A stretch of 64,000 bases of DNA from positions 62,001 to 126,000 of the forward strand of contig JAVJVY010000008.1 of the NCBI GenBank assembly GCA_040220895.1. The letters run 5' to 3'. The DNA is from UBA11591 sp040220895 (GTDB lineage: Bacteria; Bacteroidota; Bacteroidia; Flavobacteriales_E; Vicingaceae). Of the stretch, positions 52,766 to 61,073 are shown one piece after another. Under the pieces are notes generated by a model that saw only the letters and a program-made list of their open reading frames with translations, had not been told where the DNA came from and searched no databases. Position 1 is the stretch's first letter; each line of letters opens with the position of its first letter. A program made the position numbers and the translations under genes.

Positions 52766-53755
52766 CTAACGTACAATGACTTTCTGGGCCGCTCGCCTGT
52801 TTCCGTGCATAACTTCCAGAAAATAAAGGCCGGGATCAAGCTCAACATCCAGTAATTTTGGGCTGCCCGCAGCGTATTCCAGTGATTTTACGATACTTCC
52901 ATTCATAAGGTAGATGGTTACATCCAGTTCGTGTTTTGAGTCTAAAAATAACTGGCCATTGCCTGGATTTGGATAGACAGAAAAAGATAAGGGCCTTTCT
53001 TTCTTTATTCCCAGTGGAGGAGAAGACATCGAATTAGTGGCATTTGCCTGAACAACTTGTTTGTTACTTTCTTCCTGGAGAATGGCTAATCCAAATACGC
53101 GAGAATTAATCCAATCATTACTGATGCTCCCCGCATAATTAAAGATTATACTATCACCGATATTGGCAGGCAGATTCAGCGCATCACCATTGATATTTGA
53201 AAGTGCCCTGATAAAAACGTCGTGATGCAAATTCTCGCCATTGGGACCGGCGTATAGCACACTGTCCTGAGCCAAGGCAACAAATAGCCTAAGATTTCCG
53301 AAAGTATCACTAGCTAATTTTAAGATGCTGATGTTGATCTCAAATGAATCATTCGGCAGATTGACCTGTTCAATTTTTAGTTCAACCGGACTTAATTGGC
53401 CGGTATGTGGAGAGAAAAAAGATGGATTTGAGGTATTGGCATTTGGATCTCTTGTGCCCTGGATGAAAAACCGGGGTGTTGCTCCGTAGGCGTTGTAGTA
53501 GTTGGTTCTTGCATCATTCTCGGTGGGGTTCAGGCCATGAAGGTAACACGCATTATAAGGGGCGCTTGGATGAATGGCCAGGTGAAGAACATCCGGGTGA
53601 TTCTTAAGATTGTTATAAAATCCAGGATTCGTTTGAGCACAGATACTGCAGCGTGTATTTGTAAAATGTTCCACAACAACTCGCTTTGGAACTTGGGCCC
53701 AAGCAATTGTCAAAGTAAGAAGGCTTAAGCATAAAGCGAAAATATTTCTCATCAT
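52766..53755 (-). CDS. Omp28-like protein with CxxC and T9SS type A sorting domain
   Basis: 329 residues from ATG 53755 (ATG 53752 next codon also possible). Signal peptide ending IAWAQ. The Omp28-type region (about 20-230) starts VVVEHFTNTRCSICAQTNPGFY: a thioredoxin-like fold with a CSIC motif, HPSAPYNACYLHGLNP, NAYGATPRFFIQG. A T9SS type A domain ends the protein (FSVYPNPGNGQLFLD, GLYFLEVMHG, QKVIVR). The CxxC pair suggests a redox or metal role at the cell surface, unproven. Confidence 0.88.
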   Translation of the reverse strand: MMRNIFALCLSLLTLTIAWAQVPKRVVVEHFTNTRCSICAQTNPGFYNNLKNHPDVLHLAIHPSAPYNACYLHGLNPTENDARTNYYNAYGATPRFFIQGTRDPNANTSNPSFFSPHTGQLSPVELKIEQVNLPNDSFEINISILKLASDTFGNLRLFVALAQDSVLYAGPNGENLHHDVFIRALSNINGDALNLPANIGDSIIFNYAGSISNDWINSRVFGLAILQEESNKQVVQANATNSMSSPPLGIKKERPLSFSVYPNPGNGQLFLDSKHELDVTIYLMNGSIVKSLEYAAGSPKLLDVELDPGLYFLEVMHGNRRAAQKVIVR

Positions 53756-54021
53756 TTCATTTTTCACGAAAATAGGCATGATTTGAATAAGAAAACTGTG
53801 CAAAAAATGACATTTGAATTAATTGTAGATAAAAGCCAGCTTTCGAAAATTTCAACATCTCGATTTTTTTGAACTAGATTGTGGTTCACAGCCACAAATA
53901 TTGGCCTTGATATTTCCCATTCTACAGCATCGGTTTGGCATACGTTATTTTCACAACTTATTGAAATTAAGTTACATTTGTTTAGTTATCTCAAGTTTAT
54001 AATTACGATAAATTACTACCT

Positions 54022-56643
54022 GTGAGATATATTTTTATTTGTTTCGGGCTGTTATTAAATCTCTCTATTCTGGCCAATACCAGGATGGATAGCCTGAATT
54101 CCGTTTGGAATGATCATTCCAGAGCAGATAGCGTTCGTATGGATGCCATGGGTCAATTGGGATGGCTGCACTACGGGATTGGTCAATATGACAGCGTTCT
54201 GTCAGATGCTTTTCGATTGCAGGAATTAGCAGAAAGAGCTGGGCACAAAAAGTACTTGTCTGAGGCCTATCATTTGCGAGGTAAATTCTATTACCGCAAA
54301 AGCAATTTTGATCTTTCGCTTGAAAACCATTCCAAAGCCCTTGAGCTTCGGCAAGAAATTGGCGACAAGAGGGGCATCTCGGTTTCTCTTATCAGCATAG
54401 GCATCGTTCACTCAAATCAGGGTGATTATTCAAAGGCCATCGAATTGTACAAGCAGGCAGTGGTGATAAATGAAGAGATCGGAGACCAGCGAAACATGGC
54501 GGTCTGTTACAGCAATATAGGTAACATATATTGGTACCAGGGAGCTTTTGGAAAGGCCATTGAAAGTTATACCAATGCCCTTAAAATATTTGAGCAGCTC
54601 GAGGACAAAGGACGCATGGCGACCACACTGAGTTCCATAGGCATGGTCTATGCCGATCAGAAAAACCCCAATAAGGCCATGGAACATTACATCCAGGCCA
54701 TTGAGCTTAATCAGGAGATCAACAATGCCATTGGCATGGCTTATACCTATAAGAACATGGGTGAATTGTATGAAAAGAAGTTGGACTTTGACACATCCAT
54801 GTTATACTACAAACAGGGCTTGAAGATCTTTTCCACAGCAGGAGACAAGCGCGGAATAGCCTATTCATTGCAGGGCGTGGGGAACATAAATTTTCTTCAG
54901 GGGAATTACCGCGAATCCTTGCACCAATACCATAAAAGTCTGGTCATTTTCGAAGAAATAGGTGACAATGCGGGAAAGGCCCTTTCTTTGGCAGGTATGA
55001 CTCCTATTTATATCAAGGAGCGGAAATACCATGAGGCCATCATGTACGGCAGTGAAGCACTTGTTCTGGCACAGGATCTGGGAGTCATAGAAGCAATCAA
55101 ATTGGCCTCAGGGTCACTGAGTGAAAGCTACGCCGCCATGGGTCAGTATAAAAAGTCACTCGAGCTTTACAAGTATTACATCAGCATAAGAGACAGCCTT
55201 GAAAGTGAAGAAAACCATCGGATGGTTATCAGGCAGGAATACGAGTACAAATATGAAAAAGAAGCCCTTGCTGACAGCCTTGCTAACAAAGAAAGAGAAT
55301 TACAGGCAGAGCTTGCTCATCAGACCGAAATGAACCATAAGGATCAAACCAGGAACATCCTGCTCGGTTCGGCATTGTTGATCTTATTGCTCGCGGCAGG
55401 CCTTTATAACCGCAACCGATTCATACAGAAGACTTCCAAGAAACTTGAAATGTCCAAAAATAGGGCAGAAGAACAGCGTAATCGGGCCGAGCGGAGCGAG
55501 GCCTTCAAACAACAGTTTCTTGCCAACATGAGCCATGAAATACGCACGCCAATGAATGCTGTGCTGGGCATGACCAGTTTAGTACTCGATACCGAATTGA
55601 GCGAAAAACAGGCCAATTATTTATTGGCAATTAAAAAATCATCGGAAAGCTTGTTGGTCATCATTAACGATATTTTGGACCTTTCGAAACTCGAAGCTGG
55701 AAAAGTAGAATTAGAGAAGATACCTTTCAGCCTTAAAGATCAACTCAAACAAGTATATGATACCCTGAGATTCAAGGCAGAAGAAAAAGCCTTGACCTTT
55801 GAAACAGAGATCGATCCGAACGTGCCCTTGTTACTGATGGGCGATCCGTCAAGATTGAATCAGGTGCTGATAAACCTTTGTGGAAATTCCATCAAATTCA
55901 CTGAGAAGGGCAAGGTCGGTATCAAGGTAGAACTTGTTGAAGGAAGTGAAGCTGATATTAGATTCAGGGTCAGTGATACCGGAATTGGTATTTCCAAAGA
56001 AAAAATCGATCACCTGTTTGAAGCCTTTGAGCAGGCAGAAGCCAGTATCTCGCGAAAATATGGTGGAACGGGTCTTGGTCTGTCGATCTCAAAAACACTG
56101 ATCGAACTACAAAAAGGCGCTATCGCAGTAGAAAGTCAGATGGGACAAGGCTCCGAATTTATCTTTACCATCCCTTATTCTATAGCAAAACCCGAAGAAT
56201 ACGCCGGCTATCTCAATCACAGCAAATTGGATATTGTCAGTCTTCACGGCATTCGGATTCTTGTTGGAGAAGACAATGAATTCAACCAGATCGTAATAAA
56301 GGACACACTGCACAACCTGATTACAGATGCACAGGTAGACGTTGTTGAAAATGGTAGCCTGGTTGTTAAAAAGCTCGAAAGCAATGAATATGACCTGATC
56401 CTAATGGATGTCAATATGCCCGAGATGGGTGGCCATGAGGCCACACGATTTATTCGTGAAAATTTAGACGAACATAAAAGAAATATACCCATCATTGCCC
56501 TGACAGCTAGCGTTTTAAATACAGATATCTCCCGTTGTTTGCACTCAGGCATGAACGATTACATACCTAAACCCTTCCGGCGGGAAGAGCTTCTTGCCAC
56601 GCTGATGCGTCATTACGACAAGAATCTCCAACAAGCCAATTGA
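54022..56643 (+). CDS. TPR-containing hybrid sensor histidine kinase/response regulator
   Basis: 873 residues from GTG 54022. Signal peptide (about 1-18); eight or so tetratricopeptide repeats (about 40-400, for example SISLISIGIVHSNQGDYSKAIELYK-type units with NIGNIYWYQGAFGKAIE); one transmembrane helix (about 446-464); coiled coil; HisKA with His505 in MSHEIRTPMNAVLG; HATPase (QVLINLCGNSIKFTEKG, VSDTGIGISKEKI, YGGTGLGLSIS); and a C-terminal receiver with Asp796 in LILMDVNMPEMGG. The periplasmic TPR is likely a protein-interaction sensor. The transglutaminase-like gene begins 45 nt downstream. Confidence 0.95.
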   Translation: MRYIFICFGLLLNLSILANTRMDSLNSVWNDHSRADSVRMDAMGQLGWLHYGIGQYDSVLSDAFRLQELAERAGHKKYLSEAYHLRGKFYYRKSNFDLSLENHSKALELRQEIGDKRGISVSLISIGIVHSNQGDYSKAIELYKQAVVINEEIGDQRNMAVCYSNIGNIYWYQGAFGKAIESYTNALKIFEQLEDKGRMATTLSSIGMVYADQKNPNKAMEHYIQAIELNQEINNAIGMAYTYKNMGELYEKKLDFDTSMLYYKQGLKIFSTAGDKRGIAYSLQGVGNINFLQGNYRESLHQYHKSLVIFEEIGDNAGKALSLAGMTPIYIKERKYHEAIMYGSEALVLAQDLGVIEAIKLASGSLSESYAAMGQYKKSLELYKYYISIRDSLESEENHRMVIRQEYEYKYEKEALADSLANKERELQAELAHQTEMNHKDQTRNILLGSALLILLLAAGLYNRNRFIQKTSKKLEMSKNRAEEQRNRAERSEAFKQQFLANMSHEIRTPMNAVLGMTSLVLDTELSEKQANYLLAIKKSSESLLVIINDILDLSKLEAGKVELEKIPFSLKDQLKQVYDTLRFKAEEKALTFETEIDPNVPLLLMGDPSRLNQVLINLCGNSIKFTEKGKVGIKVELVEGSEADIRFRVSDTGIGISKEKIDHLFEAFEQAEASISRKYGGTGLGLSISKTLIELQKGAIAVESQMGQGSEFIFTIPYSIAKPEEYAGYLNHSKLDIVSLHGIRILVGEDNEFNQIVIKDTLHNLITDAQVDVVENGSLVVKKLESNEYDLILMDVNMPEMGGHEATRFIRENLDEHKRNIPIIALTASVLNTDISRCLHSGMNDYIPKPFRREELLATLMRHYDKNLQQAN

Positions 56644-56688
56644 ATCGAACTTCTTCCGGCTCTTGATCTATTATCTTAATTTAGAACA

Positions 56689-58746
56689 GTGAGTAATCGG
56701 AAGTTATTGACCCTTTTATTATTCTGGTTTTTTCAGCAAGTTGGCACGCATGCTCAACAGGGAAGCACTTCTATTTCCGACCTGGTATCGGGCAAACCTT
56801 TGTCCATTTTGGACGAAGAGCTCAAGATAAATGTTTTCGGCAAAGACAATCTGCCGCAGGCTTTTCAGATTAAAAGAAAGGTTCGGTATAAAATCATCGA
56901 TCAGAATGGTATTGAAATTCTCAGTGATTTTGCAATACCCGAGGTACATGATCCCACCTTTATTTCTCACGCATCAAAGGTTAAAAATATCGGTGAGTAT
57001 TACAGTGGGTACGATGTGAAGCACTTAGAAGTAAAGGTTTTCAGGAAAGGCAGGGCTGTAGACGTTCAGGTCAAGAAAAGAGTAAAGAATATTGAGAGTT
57101 TCAATATCGACTACCTTTATGAATACGACCGCGATCACTATTACATCAAGGGCTTGACCATAGGCGATGAAGTTCTTATTGATTACCACCTCGACATACC
57201 CTTTGCTGAAAACTATTCAAGATTTGCATCATACAGGGTATTTTTTCATGACAGTATTCCAAAAATCCGTTATAAGTTCATTCTAACCCATCATGAAACC
57301 CTGGATATTGAATTGTACGGGCACAACAACGCGGGAAAAGTCAAGGCCACAGAGCGTGACCGCGTTTTGTATTATACATGGACCCAGGAAAACCTTCCGG
57401 GATGTCTGAAAGAAGTCAACAGCCGACCTTACAAAGAACTACCGCATATTACCTGGGTCATTAATCATTACCGATATTTTGTGCATAATTCGAACCAATT
57501 GCTGAACGTTCCCCACTATGCCATCATAGCTTCATTGAGATCGCCAAATCTTTTTGACATACTCAGGTCTGTGGAAATAGGCAGCAGGAGCCAGCAATTT
57601 TTACCCTTTACCAAGGCTTATGATAAACTCACGGTTGGACAAAAGCCGAATTTTGAGCGGATCAGGTTTTTGCACAACCACATTGCATTAAATTTTAACT
57701 ACCAGAATGACCTTGATTATTATCGACGAGTTGATTCCCGGGGCGACCGATTGGGTGAGTTTTTTGAGAATGGCATTGTGAGAGACCATAATCGGTATGA
57801 CTTTTATTATGCTTTCCTGATAAAGTCAGACGAACAGTTTTACTCGGCTTTTTTAATTGATAAGCGCTCCGGAGAGATCAGCGATGAGTTCTTTCAGCCA
57901 ACTTTTGATAACGACTTTCTTTTGGCCAATTATTTTGGTGAGAACGCCTTGGATTTCATGTTTCCAAAAAGAAGTGAATTCGGTTGGTTTTACAATGAAT
58001 TGCCCTTTTATTGGGAAGACTGCAAAACACGCCTGGTGCATATTAGTGACTACGCAGCATACAAGCAACCTATAAGCGACGTCTTCCGAACCGGAATCAC
58101 GCCAATTTCAAAAGCTGAAGAGAACAGGCGTTCGACCTTGTCCAAAGTTGTGGTCGATACCGATGGTGACAGTCTTCACTTTGCCACACAAGTGCAATTA
58201 TCCGGCCAATACAGCACACTTTGCAGGGCCGCATACATGGAATTAGAAGGAGATGCCAGCGTTGACCAATCGTACAACACCCCAGTTTGGGATAAGGTCA
58301 GATCTGAAAAGCATTTGGTAGAAAAAAGCGCCCTTTTTGATCATCCCCCTTACCAATCGGAATTTAATTGCACTTATTCTTCCGCTGTGGAAAAGGGGAG
58401 CGCTAGCACTAAGTTATCATTGGAAGGCCTGATCGACCACGTTTTGCCTTATGAGGGAGATGTTAGGTACCTCAGTTATTATACCGATTTTAAAGGTGAG
58501 GATGTCTATACCTATGAATTCCAGTTTCCCAGGCCGGTGTCAATGAAGAAAATTGATCCCATCAATATTTCAAACGAATTTGCAGTGTATTCATTCTATG
58601 CAGAGCAGGTGTCTGCTAACATTTTACGTCTTCAGTCCAGCCTGTCAGTTAAGAGTGATGTACTGCCCTCTGGTGATTATGAAAAAATCCGTCAGATAAA
58701 AAAAGCAATAAAATCCTTGCCGGTATTAGAGATTAGCTTTCCCTGA
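56689..58746 (+). CDS. DUF3857-type exported protein, degenerate transglutaminase-like
   Basis: 685 residues from GTG 56689. Signal peptide ending THAQ. Residues about 30-290 are a DUF3857-like beta domain (YKIIDQNGIEIL, FNIDYLYEYDRDHYYIKGL, GDEVLIDYHLDIPFAENY). The following part resembles the transglutaminase-like core, but the usual GxCRDK active-site segment reads NGIVRDHNR with Val364 where the catalytic Cys should be, so it is probably inactive. The C-terminal 250 residues are beta-rich. No membrane helix. Likely co-transcribed with the TPR kinase. Tail-to-tail with the lipoprotein gene (zero gap). Confidence 0.7.
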   Translation: MSNRKLLTLLLFWFFQQVGTHAQQGSTSISDLVSGKPLSILDEELKINVFGKDNLPQAFQIKRKVRYKIIDQNGIEILSDFAIPEVHDPTFISHASKVKNIGEYYSGYDVKHLEVKVFRKGRAVDVQVKKRVKNIESFNIDYLYEYDRDHYYIKGLTIGDEVLIDYHLDIPFAENYSRFASYRVFFHDSIPKIRYKFILTHHETLDIELYGHNNAGKVKATERDRVLYYTWTQENLPGCLKEVNSRPYKELPHITWVINHYRYFVHNSNQLLNVPHYAIIASLRSPNLFDILRSVEIGSRSQQFLPFTKAYDKLTVGQKPNFERIRFLHNHIALNFNYQNDLDYYRRVDSRGDRLGEFFENGIVRDHNRYDFYYAFLIKSDEQFYSAFLIDKRSGEISDEFFQPTFDNDFLLANYFGENALDFMFPKRSEFGWFYNELPFYWEDCKTRLVHISDYAAYKQPISDVFRTGITPISKAEENRRSTLSKVVVDTDGDSLHFATQVQLSGQYSTLCRAAYMELEGDASVDQSYNTPVWDKVRSEKHLVEKSALFDHPPYQSEFNCTYSSAVEKGSASTKLSLEGLIDHVLPYEGDVRYLSYYTDFKGEDVYTYEFQFPRPVSMKKIDPINISNEFAVYSFYAEQVSANILRLQSSLSVKSDVLPSGDYEKIRQIKKAIKSLPVLEISFP

Positions 58747-59631
58747 TCACTCTATTTCGACGATCAGAAATTTGGAAACCGACCAGAATTTTTCAGGGTC
58801 CTTGATCACCATCTTATCGGCCTTCTTTTTTATGCCCTGTAATTCATAAGATTCCGATGGATGAGTGGTTATAATGATGGCTTTTTTTCCACTCAAGATG
58901 ATTTCCTTGAAATCAAGGGTATTGATCTTCCTGAACAACTTTTTATCGAAATCCTCATTCACGTCTTTGTTTGCAAAAAGACCACTGGTGTAGACAATTC
59001 CCTTGGCTTTTAACTCTTCTTTGGTTCCAACAACATACCAGGCTGTATAAAGCCGTTGCTGAGTCGATTCCAACTTGGCCTGAGCTTCTTCCAGTTGAGA
59101 AGATGTGGATGAAAGTTGTTCTTTGATTTCAAGATTTTCGGCTTCGGTATAGACATAATCTTCGAATAAGTCACTGAAATCAGAGCTGATCTGAGCAAGA
59201 TCTCGCTTCATATTATCAAGGCCCTTATTTTCTGCCGTATTGATCTCATTCATGCTCTTTATGATGTGATCCATGCCGGCAACCTGACCACCGGTAGAAG
59301 AAGCAATTTCCAATTCAGCTACTTTTTGCCGGTTTACTTCAAGTAATTGGTTGATGGAATCAAGTTCAAGTAGGATGTATTCCTTTTGTTGTTTTGTCAA
59401 ACGCCTACCCCTAGTGGCAAGTTTGTTTATCAATGCCTTTTTTCCTTCGATGCGTTCGGCGTTTTTTTCTATCTCGCCGTAGGTCTCAGAAATACTATTC
59501 ATGGTTGAATCGCTCTTGGTCAGCAATGTTCTGAGAGAATCGTTTTCTCCCTGAAGTCGTTTGACTTCCGCATCATTTCCCGAACAAGAGGCAAGCAGAC
59601 CGACGGCTAATGACAGTGCAATAATCCTCAT
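58747..59631 (-). CDS. Coiled-coil lipoprotein (Cbp1-like adhesin family)
   Basis: 294 residues. Lipobox LLASC (Cys16) after a short signal; then a long coiled coil (about 22-190: KRLQGENDSLRTLLTKSDS, KKALINKLATRGRRLTKQ, AENLEIKEQLSSTSSQLEEAQ) and a C-terminal globular part with TAWYVVGTKEELKAKGIV, DKKLFRKINTLDF and THPSESYEL. I recall this C-terminal pattern from Bacteroidota proteins named Cbp1 family collagen-binding adhesin, but the name rests on memory only. Expected at the outer membrane. Confidence 0.7.
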   Translation of the reverse strand: MRIIALSLAVGLLASCSGNDAEVKRLQGENDSLRTLLTKSDSTMNSISETYGEIEKNAERIEGKKALINKLATRGRRLTKQQKEYILLELDSINQLLEVNRQKVAELEIASSTGGQVAGMDHIIKSMNEINTAENKGLDNMKRDLAQISSDFSDLFEDYVYTEAENLEIKEQLSSTSSQLEEAQAKLESTQQRLYTAWYVVGTKEELKAKGIVYTSGLFANKDVNEDFDKKLFRKINTLDFKEIILSGKKAIIITTHPSESYELQGIKKKADKMVIKDPEKFWSVSKFLIVEIE

Positions 59632-59747
59632 TGGTAAATTTTAAACCAAGATAAATCTTTTACCGGGAATCAAAAAATTTAAGGCTATTAAGCGATTTTA
59701 GCCCTTGGTTGTAACCATTATCACACTGTTCATTATCCAATAGGTCC

Positions 59748-59755
59748 TACCTTTG
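59748..59755 (+). promoter_or_regulatory. -7 element upstream of the rhodanese pair
   Basis: TACCTTTG, matching TAnnTTTG, 11 nt before the ATG at 59767, so the message would be near-leaderless. No clear TTTG/TTG 17-20 bp upstream. Confidence 0.4.
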
Positions 59756-59766
59756 CATAAAAAACA

Positions 59767-60048
59767 ATGAACGTAGTTGAACTGATTAAAAAGAAGGAAG
59801 GCAGTGTGGTTGATGTTCGCACGGTCGAAGAATTTCAAATGGGACACGTCGAAGAATCGGTCAATTTACCAATGCATGAGGTTCCGCAACGACTTGACGA
59901 ATTAAAATCCATGAAGAAACCACTTATCTTGATCTGTGCATCCGGCAATCGCAGCGGACAAGTCACACAATATTTGACCGGTATCGGTATGGAAGATGTA
60001 TATAATGGAGGGGGCTGGATGGAGTTTATGGAAATTCTCGAATCATGA
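59767..60048 (+). CDS. Cytosolic single-domain rhodanese
   Basis: 93 residues, no signal peptide. Rhodanese fold with VVDVRTVEEFQMGHVEESVNLP (strand and CH2A-like) and the active loop ILICASGNRSGQ with Cys57, the typical GlpE-like six-residue loop. Thiosulfate sulfurtransferase-type enzyme or persulfide carrier. The second rhodanese gene begins 29 nt downstream. Confidence 0.9.
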   Translation: MNVVELIKKKEGSVVDVRTVEEFQMGHVEESVNLPMHEVPQRLDELKSMKKPLILICASGNRSGQVTQYLTGIGMEDVYNGGGWMEFMEILES

Positions 60049-60077
60049 TTATATTGTAAAAAATAAAATTACACGCT

Positions 60078-60494
60078 ATGAAAGTAATGCAACTAATACT
60101 CGCTTCATTTTTGACAATTCTAATCTCCTCATGCGGTAATAGCGCCCAAGGTCAAAAAGAGCAAGAAGAACAAATAGCCGTCAATGTCAATGCAGAGGAA
60201 CTTCACGGCTTGATCGCGGAAAGAGGAGGGCAGATTCTCGATGTTAGAACCGAAGGTGAATTGGCTTCGGGTATGCTTCCTGGTGCCATACACATGGATT
60301 TCTATAGTAACTCGTTCGCACAGGAACTCGAGAAATTGGATAGATCAAAACCAGTTTTCGTTTACTGTGCGGCCGGTGGTCGCAGCGGTAAGGCCATGGG
60401 AATGATGAAGTCCATGGATTTTAAAGAAGTGTATAATTTATCGGGAGGTTTTCCCACCTGGAAATCAGCTGGCTATGAAGTTCATAAAAAGTGA
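60078..60494 (+). CDS. Rhodanese-like lipoprotein
   Basis: 138 residues. Signal peptide with lipobox ILISSC (Cys19) and a Gln/Glu-rich linker; rhodanese domain at about 40-137 with ILDVRTEGELASGMLPGAIH and active loop VYCAAGGRSGK with Cys97. So the pair comprises one cytosolic and one envelope-anchored sulfurtransferase-like protein. Its end overlaps the convergent macro-domain gene by 13 nt. Confidence 0.9.
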   Translation: MKVMQLILASFLTILISSCGNSAQGQKEQEEQIAVNVNAEELHGLIAERGGQILDVRTEGELASGMLPGAIHMDFYSNSFAQELEKLDRSKPVFVYCAAGGRSGKAMGMMKSMDFKEVYNLSGGFPTWKSAGYEVHKK

Positions 60495-61003
60495 TCAGCG
60501 CGAACACTTCCCAATATCTTATTGTATATCCTGAAGTTGTCTTCCTCAAAACAAACAAAGACCAATCGTTTTAGTTTGGTATTATGTTCAAAGTTTTGTG
60601 CCGCTTGAATGGCAATGAGGGCTGCCTCTTCTCTAGGGAATCGGTAGATTCCGGTGCCTATATTTGGAAAAGCAATGGTCTTTGCCGAATGGTCGACCGC
60701 TAGTTGCAAGGAATATCGATACGCACTTTTTAAGAGTTCGCTTTCTCCTGAATTCCCACCTCGCCAAACGGGCCCTACAGCGTGAATAACAAACCTTGCT
60801 TTCAGATTAAAACCCGGAGTGATCTTCGCCTTTCCGGTCTGACATCCATTCAATTCTTGACAGGCTTTCAATAATTCCGGGCCAGCTGCTTGATGGATAC
60901 TTCCGTCAACGCCTCCTCCACCGAGCAAGGATGTATTAGCAGCGTTGACAATGACGTCGACTGCCATTTCTGTAATGTCGCCTGTGATTACCTCAATTTT
61001 CAT
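60482..61003 (-). CDS. Macro-domain protein (ADP-ribose deacetylase/hydrolase type)
   Basis: 173 residues from ATG 61003 (another ATG at 61012 adds three residues). Macro domain of the YmdB/MacroD type: IEVITGDITEMAVDVIVNAANTSL, LGGGGVDGSIHQAAG, GKAKITPGFNLKARFVIHAVGP, and IGTGIYRFPREEAA. It binds ADP-ribose and removes acetyl from O-acetyl-ADP-ribose or mono-ADP-ribose from proteins. Cytosolic. Convergent with the rhodanese lipoprotein gene. Confidence 0.95.
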   Translation of the reverse strand: MKIEVITGDITEMAVDVIVNAANTSLLGGGGVDGSIHQAAGPELLKACQELNGCQTGKAKITPGFNLKARFVIHAVGPVWRGGNSGESELLKSAYRYSLQLAVDHSAKTIAFPNIGTGIYRFPREEAALIAIQAAQNFEHNTKLKRLVFVCFEEDNFRIYNKILGSVRADHFL

Positions 61004-61073
61004 GATCCACATTGAAGGTCGTTGAACAAAACTAATAAATGCTGACTTTTTATAATTATTAATTTAGGCCCAC

